DNA of 64,000 nucleotides from Rosellinia necatrix (GCA_021209875.1 JAGYVD010000003.1:4154001-4218000); one strand, 5' to 3'; positions 1 through 11,923 are shown, numbered from the stretch's first letter. Notes: a model not told the origin generated them from the letters alone. Program-made: numbers and translations.

Positions 1-2213
1 ATCCCACGATTTATTACCTCAACTTTCGAAACGGCTATGGGGGGAAGGGGCTTATATATCGATCGAAGCCTCCCCACTGTCCGTTCGCTTGTTCATTCTC
101 TCTCTGCCTAATTCAGGGTGCACTTACATGCATCGATACTACATGCCACCACGTATTGAAAGACGGGCACAGCAAGGCAAAAGACTCCTGTAACCGCCCG
201 GGACCTCGTCAAATAGAAATCCTTCTCCAAATTTGCTCTTTTCCCATTCGCTTTTCCCTGTCCAATCCCCGGGCTGCGGACGAGGCAGAAAACCGCGACC
301 TCTGGCCGCCTTGGTGGTCTGTATGTATGCTTGGCAGATGAAAGTGGTAAACGGCCCGTTTGTTGGTTGGGGCGAGGGGGGTGGTATTTTTCTTGTTCTT
401 TTTTTGGCCTTTCTCTCTTCTTTTCTTTTTTTCCCCTTCTCTCTGTACCTTACTTTTTACGCTGTTGGTTGTAAGCTGTTGGTCCAACCTCATCTCAGCC
501 CTACCCGACCAAGCTTTTATGTGTGTATGGGTTTTCCTCTTCGTCTCCCTCGTATGTATTGAACCATGGCTCGACCCAACCATGCTACAGACATCCATAG
601 ACAACGCCGGCTCGGGCGGACCGCGCCGCACCATGCGTCTTCACCCACACAACCCCAACCAGTCAGGCCAGGCCAGACCAAGCACCGCCTCGCCTTTCGA
701 CAACCTTATTCCCATGCCCCCCTGTCTCTGGCGCGGCTGCTACTTGTCTACCCGTGGTGGAGATAGTTACACTGCTTTCTTTGCTTCATGTGATCACATC
801 ATACCGGTAAACTGCACCGTCGACAACACACGGATGACTCATGACCTGCGGTGAGCTGTGTCCAAGTACATAATTATGTGGTAGATGGGCGGTGTCCGTG
901 CAATTTATGAGGCTAGTTAGCCAGTCGCAACAGCGATCCCTCATGCATCCCGTGGGAGTTGCAAAAAATCGAAAATCACTTTTACTGTACTGTACAATTA
1001 ATCTTGTTTTTTTCTTCTTCTTTTTAGCGGTCAAGCACAAATAGGCCCCTGCGTAAAAGAAAGAGAGGGAGAGAGAGAGAGAAAGAGAGAAAACGAGAGG
1101 GTTAATTGTGTAGAATTCTGCCTGAGCAGAACATTCATCCATGCTTGCTTACTTCTATACGGTAGTAGCCCGCTTGTCGATCGGAGGATCGGTCAGGGTG
1201 CGTCTGTCGATTTGATCGAAAAGGGAAGAAAATACAGCTGGCCTAAACTGGCCGACCCTGGGAAAGTGAAGACTAACTAGCTCGGCATCGTCTTCCTGTC
1301 GTGTATTAGCCGCGCGTACTTGTACATACATACATACCTATGTAGGCCTTTTGCATGGTACCGTTATTTCGGGTAGGCAGGTAAATCGGGGCCCTTGGCT
1401 GACTTGCATCTGTCACTTTGGGGGCAGCATCTGCCCAAATTGCCTCAAGCTCCAGGAAATTATGGCTGTTGGTGGTGTCTTGGGGAGAAGTCGAACGGCC
1501 TAACATACTACCTACCCAGACGTAAGCAAGGGTCCCAGTCAACCCGAGTGCTCGGACGGCAAGGAGGAGCTAATTAGCCACCAACAGAGACAAAGAGGCA
1601 AATGGTGTGCCTGAGGGGCGGAATAGGACTGCTCTGTGTCTTTTCTGTGCGGCTAACAACGTCAATCTCTGCCGTCTAGTCCATCCTTTGTTTAGGAATA
1701 CCCATGTGTGCTTTCACAGTGCCATTGTTCCCTGCGTGTGATCCTGTTTCAGAGGCTTCCCGAGATTACTATCCAATTCACGCCGCGCACACAACATTGC
1801 ATGAGACGGACCAGTTGGGGTGGGTCAAACCAGAGTACCAAGATTGAACAGTGAGTAGGAGTAGGGAGGACGGCTGGGCCTAGGTCTATGTCGTTGAGTT
1901 GCCTTTGATTTTTTCTTTTCTTTTTTCTACCCCATCGCTATTTGCCTATATCCGTCTATACGCACTGGCTGATCGAAACCTCGTGAAGCTAGATGCTGGG
2001 TATCTTAATAAACCCTCTGGTACTACAATCATAAACCTTGCGGTTGACGTTCTCCCGCCCAGTCCTCGAGACGCCGGAAACACAATGTGTGAGAGCCGTA
2101 GAGATAGCATGCTGGTCTAGAATGCCTTCGTACGCCGATTCCCCCTTCGTATTCATACACGGTAGGCGCGATGATGCAGGAGCAAACCCCGAGGCTTTGT
2201 GTAATAGGTGCGA
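1..2213. other. Intergenic, no gene recognised
   Basis: No open frame here looks like a protein I recognise; the longest frames are overlapping, low-complexity and lack splice support. The stretch holds a CT-rich tract (about 395-460), a GA-rich tract (about 1061-1092) and short GTAC/CATA-type repeats near 1320-1345. The last part lies downstream of the minus-strand exonuclease gene and probably carries its 3' UTR. Confidence 0.5.
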
Positions 2214-4367
2214 TCATTTGACTCCAATAAAGCCAATGCCATTTCGTGCAATCCCAACAGCCTTCTTGAGCGCCTGCTCTTCCACATCTGTCCACTTGAC
2301 CGTCAACTCATCCCAGTTACCCCCAGGGTTATACTCTTTCTTATGTTGGGAGTGCATTCCCTGCAAGCGACTCATTTCTCGGGGGTCGCCAGAACCGCTG
2401 AATACTACGAAGGCGGTACATTTAGGCAAGCCATCATGTATTCGCTTAATCCTCTGTGCGAGGTTTGCAACGCATGTCTCAAGGGACATGGCGGACATGT
2501 CTGGAACTTGTAAGGCGTCCGGGTTCTTGTTCTGGTTCCACCAGCCCTGCAGCGCTTCGAGTTCTCGGAACCGTGCGAAGACAAAATCCACGCCGCCGGC
2601 AGGTATTTCCTCGGCGACCGCATCGCCATGCACCGCACGGATAATGCCCTCCGCTACTTCTTCGTCTGAATTACACCCGATCGGGAAAGTAGAAGCCGCG
2701 CCTGCACCTTTCATCGGATCTCCCCAATCAATCATGGCGCTCGTCTTGCCCACGCGAACGCCCCCGGTGGCTTCAGTTCCGCCATTGGCACGATATGACG
2801 TGCCAGTGCGATTCAGACGTCGGAATAGGTTTTCCCCTTGAGATTCATGATGCCCCCATGCCTTGCCCTTTTCGCATTTCTGCTTAACAAGATCCAGGCA
2901 CGCCTTCGCATCCTCGATCGAATCATGTCCGCTGCTACGGTTCTGAATCTCGCGTTTGAGGAAGCGCTGTGCCAGGAATTTCAAGCTATTCCTTAGCGGC
3001 GGCCCCCGAGGATGTGGGAAGATGAGTGATGTATCCACAATGAATGGATGAGTGAGACGGAGAGCTTTAAGATCCGATTCCAATGAGTGGCCAATCAGGA
3101 TAGAACGAGGACTTAGGATTTGCAGTAATTTTGTTTGGATGTCGCTTAACGTTGTAGTGGTATGTGCTAGCATAGTCTCAGTAATGCCGGAAAAGCGAGT
3201 AACGTAATCGATAATGGGCTTGTCCGGTTTGACAAGTTCATCTAGGATAATAGTGCCGTCCCAGCTAACAAGGCTTATCCTCGTTAAGGAGTATTCGTCT
3301 GGGCCAGTCATACACATCTCACAGTCGAGCGCATAGATATCACGACCAGCTGTGATGCTCCCTTGTTGAATTTCGGCTTCCGGCACATCCCCATCCTCGA
3401 AATTCTCAACAAGCGTATGAACCCAGCCATCAGGATGGTTGAAATTTTTGCGTCGTTCCGCCGGTATACATGCGGGATGCAGCATGTACCCGCTGGGCAG
3501 GAAATCCTCGGGCATGGCAAGGAATTCGGTGATCCTTGTGCGCTCGTCTTTCCAACCCTTCGGCTCCTTGGCCGGTTGTACACCCTTCCCGGTCCTCTCT
3601 TCCTTCGTCTTCTCATTAGGTGCCGTCAACATAGTGCCCAAAGGTGATCGCATAAAGCCGTATTTCTCATTTCCGGGGGTCTTGACAGGCCACAGGTGAG
3701 GAAACATGTCGGCAAAATCTTTCAAAATCTCAGGCAACTCGTCCCGCTTTAGTAAACGCGGATAGTAGTCATCGGGAGAGGTCAGGACACGGGATTTGTC
3801 GTCCAAGTCAAAGCATTGCTGATTATACGTTGCGAAGTTGACGTCCGGTTTGAACATGGCCTCCTCCAGTCCCGGGACCATGATGGCGACGATCTTCCGG
3901 AACTGGGTTCTATTGGCGATAGCAACCCACTGAGGGGACACGCCCTCGGCAAAGATATAGAGCACAAGGTTGCGCAGCTGGTCCAGCGATATCTTGGATT
4001 GGAGCTTGGCATTGTAATTAAAGCTGATGGAAGGGTAATTGGATGAAGCCGGTTGGGGGACCTTCTTTGCCTTCTTCAGTTTCTTGGAGCGGCGATCGAC
4101 GGTCTCCCATCCCCCAGCATCCTCGTTGTCGGCGTCGTGGGGCTTCGAGCGCTTCAGGCTGCTGGCATCGCTCAGGGTGGTATCGCTTGCGGCAGCGTTT
4201 CCGGGGGCCAAGTCTTTAGCCAATTCAAGCGAGTGGTGGGCGCCTATGACCTCGGCCAGTGAGTGAGGATCACTGTCGAGGGCGGCCGATATAGGATCGT
4301 TCGTTATGGCGATAAGGAAGTCGTCTGTACTGAGGACCTCGTGCGAGGCTGAATCGAGGTCTTCCAT
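2214..4367 (-). CDS. REX1: Rex1-type DEDDh RNA 3'-5' exonuclease
   Basis: Single-exon gene of 717 residues, predicted 3'-5' exoribonuclease of the Rex1/Rnh70 branch, which in yeast trims 5S, 5.8S and tRNA 3' ends in the nucleus. All catalytic motifs are visible: Exo I (ALDCEMC, about residues 345-351), Exo II (GHSLESDLKAL, about 425-435) and Exo III (HDSIEDA, about 480-486), giving the D-E-D-H-D set. A Ser/Lys-rich N-terminal part with a basic KKLKKAKK stretch could be a nuclear signal. A region of about 120 residues follows the exonuclease core. The ATG at 4367 is the first in frame and starts a sensible N-terminus. The family is clear; the exact paralog (Rex1 versus Rex3/Rex4) is inferred from length and N-terminal extension. 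Confidence 0.88.
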   Translation of the reverse strand: MEDLDSASHEVLSTDDFLIAITNDPISAALDSDPHSLAEVIGAHHSLELAKDLAPGNAAASDTTLSDASSLKRSKPHDADNEDAGGWETVDRRSKKLKKAKKVPQPASSNYPSISFNYNAKLQSKISLDQLRNLVLYIFAEGVSPQWVAIANRTQFRKIVAIMVPGLEEAMFKPDVNFATYNQQCFDLDDKSRVLTSPDDYYPRLLKRDELPEILKDFADMFPHLWPVKTPGNEKYGFMRSPLGTMLTAPNEKTKEERTGKGVQPAKEPKGWKDERTRITEFLAMPEDFLPSGYMLHPACIPAERRKNFNHPDGWVHTLVENFEDGDVPEAEIQQGSITAGRDIYALDCEMCMTGPDEYSLTRISLVSWDGTIILDELVKPDKPIIDYVTRFSGITETMLAHTTTTLSDIQTKLLQILSPRSILIGHSLESDLKALRLTHPFIVDTSLIFPHPRGPPLRNSLKFLAQRFLKREIQNRSSGHDSIEDAKACLDLVKQKCEKGKAWGHHESQGENLFRRLNRTGTSYRANGGTEATGGVRVGKTSAMIDWGDPMKGAGAASTFPIGCNSDEEVAEGIIRAVHGDAVAEEIPAGGVDFVFARFRELEALQGWWNQNKNPDALQVPDMSAMSLETCVANLAQRIKRIHDGLPKCTAFVVFSGSGDPREMSRLQGMHSQHKKEYNPGGNWDELTVKWTDVEEQALKKAVGIARNGIGFIGVK

Positions 4368-5653
4368 GGTCGCGCTCTTGTGTACTATGCGCGCACACCA
4401 CCCAGTAACGGTATATAACGCCGGCTTGTGCTATACTGGCGGAGCGCTGTCGGTAGAGAGACTGTGGAGGGTTGATTGCTTTAGCTGTAAGTACCTAGGT
4501 CAAGGAGGAAGATTCGCATCTACAAGAAAAGCAGAGACAGAGCGTGTCTTGTAGCCCCACCTTCACGCGGATAGGCGCTTCGGTGTGGGGGCAAGAACGC
4601 TATCACACCTACCTACTACCTGGGCAGTGCCTACTTAGGTAGGTAGGTGGAGAGTGCGCCGTACCTGCCCCAGGGCTGCCTCCCTTGTCGCTCATTGGCC
4701 AGAGCGCTAACGGCCGGCGTGTACAGGTGTCTACTTAAATATCCTACCTGCCTACCTACTAAATACTTATCTATGTACCTACCTACCCTACCTAGGGTAC
4801 CCAGGCACATCAAGTTATCTAACTTTGCTCTTAAACTTTCAATGCGAAGCTCGGGTTATCACTATCTCCTATTCAACTTCCAAGTCCAAGTACACACCTT
4901 AGGTAAGTGCTTAGGTGGGTGCTGTAACATTAGGTATGATGAATGGATAGGTGCTTACCTGCTAGGTACCTACTCACCCCATCATGCTTGTCTATCTGGG
5001 TAAGTAGGCACCTGGGCAGTTAGCAATTTAGCTATGAGACGAGACAACACCGGAACCCGCCGATCGACTCCAATATGCTCTGCTCAACGCGACCCTAGCA
5101 TTCTTTCTTCCCTCATATCGGTGCTCATATTGATGCTCTTACCGGTTTCGCTCGGAACGTTGGGTGAGAGGCACCCGAGCCTTCATACATTCTAAGGGCA
5201 ACTATTCCATGGAAATCTAGCAGTACACATATCAACCTCAGTGATATCACTCCAATCACCTGTTCTGATCGCCCAGCAATTTATGACTATGGAGACCGTA
5301 ATGATCCACTGCGTCCAATGCGACCATCACTTGGGTGCGCTTCTGAACCTATGGACCCAGATAGGCAAAAGCTATATTAGCCCTGTAATCCAAACCGACA
5401 ATATGTTGGATGTGACTCCGGAGGGCGCAATAAGGCAGGGAGAGGAAGGCACCATAGTAGATGGCTGGTATGACTTCACCTGACACTCCTCCTTAGTAGA
5501 CGCAGCTCGCTAAATTGAAGCGGATGAAGCCGTATGCAGGAAGTAGTGTGTTGTCAGTGCAATTCAATATTAGGTTCCAAATGCCTGAGTTCAACTGTCA
5601 ACCATGTTCTTCACGGGTGAGTCCTCCTCGCAACTTCATCGGAGGCAGCACTG
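4368..5653. other. Intergenic with TAGGTA-type motif clusters
   Basis: Between the head of the exonuclease gene and the coiled-coil gene. It holds dense TAGGTAGGTA / ACCTACCTACC clusters at about 4607-4650, 4736-4800 and 4900-5010. No coding frame is convincing. The first 150 bases should contain the exonuclease promoter; any 5' exon of the coiled-coil gene would lie near 5500-5650, but I see no clear splice pair. Confidence 0.5.
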
Positions 5654-6916
5654 ATGATCCCCAGGGGGCAGCTCCTGTTAAGGATATCGTCAATTCAAAT
5701 TAAAGACCTCGACGGCCGTATTACCACTAAACCTGTCATTCAAAGGCTGTTAAACCTGAAGAATCCGCCTATTAGCAAACTCGCGCCTGAAGATGGTTGT
5801 GGGAGCAGCGATCGTGACTCCCAATCTCCTGAGGATTACGACCAGAGACAAAGAATGAATCAATTCCCAGATCTCAGCCGCCTTATGGATAATATGGACG
5901 CTCATAGAGAAAAATTAGAGCGACTTGACACAGCTGGCTATCAGATAATCGCCTCCTTCAACGAGGCTATGCGGCGTATCGATGAAGAAGTGGCAAAGCT
6001 AAGAAATGAGATGGTCCGAATAACAAGCGATACATCAAATAACAACACACAGACTAAAGGGCTGGCAGGCGATATGCTGTCCGTCAAGACAGAGATTACA
6101 GAAATCAAGAGAATGGTGGAACCATTGCCAGCCCAAAGTCAACTCAAGCACGATATATCCTCTCTTAGGAACACTGTCACCGAAAACAACGAATCTTTGC
6201 GGTTTGAGTTTAATAATAAATGGGACAAGCATCAGAAAAAGGTCAATCTATTTGAATCGAAACTCGAGACTGCACGACGAGACCTAAAGGAGGTCCAAAC
6301 ACAGATTGAGGGTACCCGGACCTCTGTAGAAGCGGCGCTGTCGGCACCTAATCCAAATACCGAAGAAATAGCTGCCCTGAAGTTCGAGTTAGAGAATTTA
6401 AGACACGAGTTAGCACTCGATCAATCTCACAAATCTCATTCTGGCAATCCCATCTTTGCCTCACGCGAACTGGATATCCTCACTCGCAGCATTACCAAGA
6501 TTGGACACAGGGCAAATCAGGTAGACACTCTTCAGATGGAAATCGAGCTATTGAAGAGTCGTGTAGAAGGAATGGAGAGACAAGCCGCTACCTCGCAAAG
6601 AGATAATGCTGCTGGCCCGCAACAACGAGGGCGTCATCATCCTCAGTTAGTGGGTTTGAAGCGCAAGGCTTCCCCTAATTATTACGCACAGAACGGTGTT
6701 GTAACTAGTGCCTCATCTCTCGCTATGCCGAACCCGAGAGATGTCCAGGCCAGCTCGCCTACCGCCCACCCTGCCGCCTTGCCGTCTGCTGAGGTATCTG
6801 GTGTTGCGCCAAAGGCCGACAACCCAAAGCGCACAAAGTCTGGAGAAGTTGATAAACGGACGCTGAGACGTAAGTCAAAGACAGCAACAACGGCTACTCG
6901 CCTAGGTAAAAGTTAA
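5654..6916 (+). CDS. Hypothetical coiled-coil protein with basic C-terminus
   Basis: Open frame of 420 residues from the ATG at 5654; a second in-frame ATG at 5872 is an alternative start. I do not recognise a family. From about residue 73 to 320 the sequence is strongly heptad-like, rich in Glu, Lys, Leu and Gln, with MEIELLKSRVEGMERQ near its end, so a long coiled coil is expected. The tail is Ser/Pro/Ala-rich with basic clusters (LKRKAS, NPKRTKSG, RTLRRKSK) that could be nuclear signals. A strong donor (GTAAGT at 6870) precedes the apparent stop and may splice to downstream exons (see next entry), so the true C-terminus may differ. Function unknown. Confidence 0.6.
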   Translation: MIPRGQLLLRISSIQIKDLDGRITTKPVIQRLLNLKNPPISKLAPEDGCGSSDRDSQSPEDYDQRQRMNQFPDLSRLMDNMDAHREKLERLDTAGYQIIASFNEAMRRIDEEVAKLRNEMVRITSDTSNNNTQTKGLAGDMLSVKTEITEIKRMVEPLPAQSQLKHDISSLRNTVTENNESLRFEFNNKWDKHQKKVNLFESKLETARRDLKEVQTQIEGTRTSVEAALSAPNPNTEEIAALKFELENLRHELALDQSHKSHSGNPIFASRELDILTRSITKIGHRANQVDTLQMEIELLKSRVEGMERQAATSQRDNAAGPQQRGRHHPQLVGLKRKASPNYYAQNGVVTSASSLAMPNPRDVQASSPTAHPAALPSAEVSGVAPKADNPKRTKSGEVDKRTLRRKSKTATTATRLGKS

Positions 6917-7564
6917 TCAGGTGATGAGATCATCTTGAGCGCTTTCCAATCTAATTCGTATGGCATCTCACGGTTTGGCTTGGCCTGGCAATGTTACATC
7001 ACAAAGGATATGATTTTAACATAGGTATATTCTCTATCGTTGAAACTACCGGTTAGCGTAGTCACACTGAAGTTCACGCACGATATGGGGCCAAACTCGC
7101 TAATAGCAACAAGTCCGAACCTCAGATACCGGATCCTGAGAAGGCCCAGTTCGGTTACCGTATGGCCAGGAGAACCGGTTGCATGCTATTCGCAAAAGAC
7201 CGGAATCTCATTTCGAGATCGATGTCTTGTAAGAGTTTCAATGAGCCAGACGAAAGTAGCGTAGGCTTCTGGCCGAGCGCACTATTCGCTGACATAGCGG
7301 ACTCTGTCAAAGGAACTACGGCGCGTGTTATGGGGCCCTTCTAGTTCTAGCTAGACTCTAGCTAGAGTTACTGACGAATTTGGAGAACTGAATGGTGAGA
7401 TAAGCATTAATGTGATGAAGGCACAACGTATTCGGCAAATATCTCAATAGGCCGTAGCTCGTCTCAAGTTGGCTTCGTCGCCAAATATTACACCATTGGT
7501 TTCATAGGACACTACTTAGCCGCACAGCTATGGTAGTGCCCAAGGTAGTATTAGCCTCGCCCGG
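6917..7564 (+). other. Possible 3' exons of the coiled-coil gene, then intergenic
   Basis: An intron from 6870 to 6920 (51 bp, GTAAGT to TCAG) would bypass the stop at 6914-6916 and join a frame open to 7023. A further frame from about 7055 to 7343 reads like coding sequence and ends in TAG; joining it needs a second intron whose donor I cannot place with confidence. The remainder, to the stop of the SET-MYND gene, shows a GCTAGA-type inverted repeat at about 7342-7366 and no gene. Confidence 0.35.
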
Positions 7565-9505
7565 TCATGGCCCAAACTCCTCATCCATGATATTCAGGCA
7601 AAAGCCAGCGAGATCCCGGAGCGGGCCGAGCACGGCTTGTTCGAAGAACCGCCTCTCCTCGGCCCCATCCGGGTTCCGGATGAACGCCTTGACGAGCGCG
7701 CCCTCCGTGTCCCGACCGGGTAGGGCCTCGATGTCGTCTAGTGGGTCGCTCGCCTCGCGCGCCACGCGCCACCCCTTCGAGTGCGCCGCGGGGGCGTGGT
7801 ACGCGACGAGCTCGAGGAGGGCCTGGCACATGGTCACCTGGTCCATGGCCGCCAGGGCTACGGAGACGTCTGCCCGTGGGCGGCCGCCGGGCGACGACGA
7901 CGCGTCCCGGCCTCGAGTGGTAGGCGCGGGCGCAGGCGCCGTGTTCGCAAGCAGCTTGGCCACCAGCAGCAGCCCCTTCACCCGCGCCGGCGCGAAGGGC
8001 GCGGGGTTCGCGTACGGGTCCACGCGGACCGCCCGGAAGGCCGCCACGCACAGCGCGGCGGCGAAGTCCCCCCGCCCCCCGAAGTACATGCCCGCCTCGG
8101 CGAGGACCAGCGGCAGCGGCTCCACGGCGTAGGCGCGCACGCCGGGGTCGCGGAGGGGCCCGCAGGCTTTCCAGCGCCGGCGCAGCTGTTCCCGCTTATC
8201 TAGTTCGCTGAGGTCTTGGAGGGATGTCGCGCACCACGGATATATTTCTTCGATTGTGGCGCTGAGCGATTGGCTCCCGCTGAAAAGACCTGGCGCCCGG
8301 GAACCCCGTACTGTAGAGACCTCCGGTGCTACACTGAGATTGTTCAGATCTAGATGCGGGTATTTCTGGCAGACTTGATAGGGGTCCAGGTCGTCCTTGC
8401 AGCGGGGGCAACTACAGGTGAAGTGATATCGCGTCTGGAGCGCCTCTTGACGATTGGAAAGATGGAGATTGCAGTCTTGATGGTAGGTGTTAGATTTTCT
8501 CTCAGCTGGAAAGACAACATCGATGACTTACCGATATATGAGATCTCGATCTCCTCACCTTTTTCAATTGCTCGATATGCGTGAAGCACAGCCTCCCGGC
8601 CGACGAATTGCACGAAAGCATTCGGCGTACATGAGTGGTTGACCATAGCCAGAGCCGGGTTCATGAAGAGCCCGGTCTGCTCGACATCCTCGTCTAGCCG
8701 ACTGAAACAATTCACCTGCAACTATACCTAGAGGTCAGAAAAAAAAAGGAAAAAACCATACAAACCAACCGAGGGTAAAAAAAAAGACATCTTAGACGGA
8801 TTCGAGACCCGCCCAAGAATATCCCCTACTCACCTTACACAACACCTCGACCGCCTCAGCCAGGGTCTGCGCGTTCGCCTCGCGGCGGAGATAATGCAGC
8901 GCGGCGCGGGCCTCGAGCTCCATATCAGCCCACGCACCGCCGCCGCCGCCGCCGCCCGCGCGGCGAAAGCGGTCGACGTGCCCCTGCATGCCGGCGACGG
9001 CGGCGGCGACCTCGGGGCGCAGGAGGACCTGGACGAGGGCGCGCACGGGCGTGGGCAGCACGTCGTGGCCGCCCTCGCGCACGCGCCGGAACACGCGGCA
9101 CTCGGCCTTGTGCCCGCCACCCGCGGCCGCGGCCCAGTCCAGCCGCTGGCACGCCGGGGAGCAGTAGGCGACGGCGCGGCAGCCCGTGCACGCGCGCACC
9201 GCGCGCGACGCGGAGGGCGACAGGCACCCGCTGCACGTCGTCGCGAGCCGCGGGCTGTCCGGGATCGCGATGCCCGGCGCCCCGAACCGCGCGATCGCCT
9301 CGCCCGCCCGGAACGCCCGCGCCGCCGCGACATGCCGCCCGCGCGCCGCCGCCGGGCCGCCCCCAGGACGATCCCCTCTGGGATCGCTGGCGTCATTCCA
9401 CCCGGTGTTTTTTTGTTTTATCCGAGGGGGGTTGTTTTTCAGCCGCGCGAGAGTGCTTTTGGGAGGGAAAGGGGGAGGGAGAGATGCCGCCTTTGGTTTA
9501 TTCAT
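7565..9505 (-). CDS. SET-MYND (SMYD-like) lysine methyltransferase
   Basis: Three exons (9505-8834, 8715-8532, 8475-7565) give 588 residues. The order is the SMYD layout: an N-terminal SET lobe (GRHVAAARAF, about 57-66), a MYND zinc finger (residues 91-136, CSGC...CTGC...YCSPAC...HKAEC), the SET core with NHSCTPN (about 250-256) and ISYI, and the cysteine-rich post-SET (CSCPRC, 306-311), followed by a helical C-terminal region. Known members methylate histone or non-histone lysines; the substrate here is unknown. Introns of 118 and 56 bp have GTGAGT and GTAAGT donors, and total length is a multiple of three, supporting the model. Exon 1 and part of exon 3 are extremely GC-rich with Ala/Gly/Arg runs. 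Start at the ATG at 9505; one further upstream reads straight into a stop. Confidence 0.87.
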
Positions 9506-10441
9506 TCATCTCGTAGTCAAACGCCCGGAAGAACGAAGCGAAGCTCTCTGGATCAGTTCTTTGCTTCGATACTTGACGGCTACGATTAAGGTCGTTGTGG
9601 TAGTAAACTAATCCGTGGAGGTATCTAATTTGGATGACTTAGGCACCCAATCACTTGTCTCGGGTCTGTGTTCAGTGCTGTGATCCACTATATACTTCTT
9701 AGTTAGGCGTACCTAGGTAGGTAAATACGCCCTGAAGTGAACTGACCCTCTGCTAAGAGAAGTCCTCATATGCTCGCTACCCTTGACCCGTTCATGTCCA
9801 CTCCATATCGTTTGAATTTAATATTGTGAACCTCGCCATACGCTGTCGATATCGTAACGTACCTTCTATTCCAAAAACTTACCTAGGATGTTGCAATCCA
9901 GCGCTTATTCAATAGGGGCAGGTTATCTATCTGTTTAGCTGGGCAAGGCAGCGGCTAAAGAGTACAATATGCCAAGCCTTCGGCCACCGGTTCTCGCCGG
10001 TATCTCCGTTCACAACAGCCCCATGAGGATTCATTGGGAGCAGCACGCCGATGACTCATGCCGCTCGTGATGAATGCGGAAACAAGCTATGATGGATCTA
10101 CTTGGTCAGGCAAGAAAAATATGCGAGAAATACGGCTGCGAGGGCAACATGCGGGAGTGCCAATGGTTCAAGTTATGGACGTAGAAGGATATGGAAAGAC
10201 GTATACAAACGAACGAGGAATTATACGAGCCAAGCGTCTTTGCAGTACAGACAGGAATTAAAGCGTTTACATTCGAGATCAATATACATACAACTTCAGG
10301 TTTCATATTTTCCTATATAATTGCTAGTCTTCTCTAACAATCCCACCCCGTCTGTCCAGCCCCGTATCTAGGCACATTGGTTGTATCCCCTCATTTAACA
10401 TAGTTTCCCAATCACTCAATCACTTGCTATCACATTCAACC
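9506..10441. other. Divergent promoter region
   Basis: Intergenic space between the heads of the minus-strand SET-MYND gene and the plus-strand acetyltransferase, so it should hold both promoters. It has a TAGGTAGGTA cluster near 9711-9722 and a TATATAA-like element at 10313-10319 upstream of the acetyltransferase start. I see no gene in it. Confidence 0.5.
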
Positions 10442-11215
10442 ATGCCACTCGTAGTCCAGCCTGCCACCGAGGCCGACGCCCCGCGCGCCGCAGATATAGA
10501 AAGAGCGGCATACGCACCGAATCCGTTTAACCCCGTCCTCTTCCCGGGGCCGTTCCCGGCGCCGACGGCCGGGGAGAACCCGCGCGCGACGGAGATGGCG
10601 AAGAACCTGAAAACGGACCCCTCGATACGGTGGTTCAAGGTCGTCGACACAGACATCGAGCCGGGCGAGGACAACAAGCAGATGATCGGCTTTGCTCAGT
10701 GGCACATCAACGACGGCTCCCAAGTCCCCGCGGGGCCGCGGACCTTTGGTCCCGGATGCAATGTGGAAGCCTGCGAGGCGCTATTTGGCGGCCTGGACAA
10801 AATGCGTGCTAAGCACTATGGGAACCTTCACCACGTTCGTAAGTCTCGTTTTTACCGTGTTGTTTTAAACAGGCGCGCAATCGGACTGACGAAGGCGTCA
10901 GAGCTGAGATTGCTCCACGTCGATCCCAAGCACCAACGGAGGGGAGCCGGCCGGATGCTCGTCATGTGGGGTGTAGAGGAGGCCAAGAGGCTCGGGATGC
11001 CCGCCTTCTTGGAATCGTCCGTCGAGGGCCACTCGCTCTACCTGAGCTGCGGATTCTACGACATCGACGTGCAAAGCAGTAAGTGCATTCTCATATCATC
11101 GTCAAACGGGACCTACGCGCAAACCAATTTACTGACATGGTATGTTTCAGTTGACTGCACAAAATGGGGTAAGCCCGCAAATGCGATCAATTACATCATG
11201 GCTCTGAAGCTTTAA
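10442..11215 (+). CDS. GNAT-family N-acetyltransferase
   Basis: Three exons (10442-10838, 10902-11078, 11151-11215) encode 212 residues. The acetyl-CoA pyrophosphate loop is clear in exon 2: QRRGAG with preceding beta strand LRLLHVDP and following helix MLVMWGVEEAK, then the late beta strand LYLSCGF. This is the fungal small-GNAT type with substrate unknown. The first intron is 63 bp with a CTGAC branch site; its removal joins HHV to QLRLLHVDP exactly as expected of the fold, whereas reading through inserts 21 unrelated residues. The second is 72 bp with GTAAGT and TTTCAG. Both are multiples of three, so unspliced transcripts stay open. Start chosen at the ATG at 10442. No signal peptide; cytosolic by default. 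Confidence 0.83.
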   Translation: MPLVVQPATEADAPRAADIERAAYAPNPFNPVLFPGPFPAPTAGENPRATEMAKNLKTDPSIRWFKVVDTDIEPGEDNKQMIGFAQWHINDGSQVPAGPRTFGPGCNVEACEALFGGLDKMRAKHYGNLHHVRKSRFYRVVLNRRAIGLTKASELRLLHVDPKHQRRGAGRMLVMWGVEEAKRLGMPAFLESSVEGHSLYLSCGFYDIDVQSSKCILISSSNGTYAQTNLLTWYVSVDCTKWGKPANAINYIMALKL

Positions 11216-11923
11216 ATATTCGTCCAGTCTTTTCATCATCATACTACCCTGGTAGAATTTAGTATTGAGTAGGGGTTATCCATGTCGGCTTCTATCTAAA
11301 TTACCAACACCTTATAAGGTGCCACAAAGTCAATATAGTAACAGAATATATTTTATGAATTAACTAACTAACTAACTACCCTTAAAATATCACCGTTGAA
11401 AATTATTTTGTATTATCATGCGATCCTAACAGTATCATTTTCGGATCCAAGTTATTTACCCATTCCCTCAACATTCTATCATGTGAAATGCTGTTTAGAG
11501 GTGAGGCGGGGTGCTTTCGAATACCTAAAAGTACCTAACTAACTAAAAGTCAACCTTGATATTGATATTTCACTTGGTATTATCATCATCCCTCACTAAC
11601 TACCTAGCCTCCGTGATTGTCCCTTCAACTTGCCCGCGAATTCCCCCCTAAAAGGTTCATATTCATTAGGACTCACGTTAAAGAGTCGATGGATTGACTA
11701 GAAAAATCTACTCATAGTAAAATCCCAGTCTAATTGGTATCATCATCTGCAGGTACCCGACAGGTCCTCACAACCCCGCCTTTCTCCCTCTCTCTCTCCC
11801 TTGCTCCTCTTCGTTCCCAACTCCCCAACCCCCCATCCCATCTCACAACTCCCAGCACCATCCCTAAACAACCCCCGAAACGGACGGAAGAAGAAAAAAA
11901 AAGTAGAAAGAAAGAAAAAAAAA
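11216..11923. other. Intergenic, CT-rich promoter of the next gene
   Basis: Begins with AT-rich sequence holding an AACTAACTAACT repeat at about 11361-11378, probably 3' UTR of the acetyltransferase. A pyrimidine-rich tract at about 11776-11812 and an A-rich leader directly before the ATG at 11924 are typical of a fungal core promoter and 5' UTR. No gene seen. Confidence 0.5.

Noticed and set aside
10839..10872. 34-bp intron in the acetyltransferase gene
   Set aside because: Too short for a fungal intron; the 63-bp alternative has a CTGAC branch site and restores the GNAT strand.
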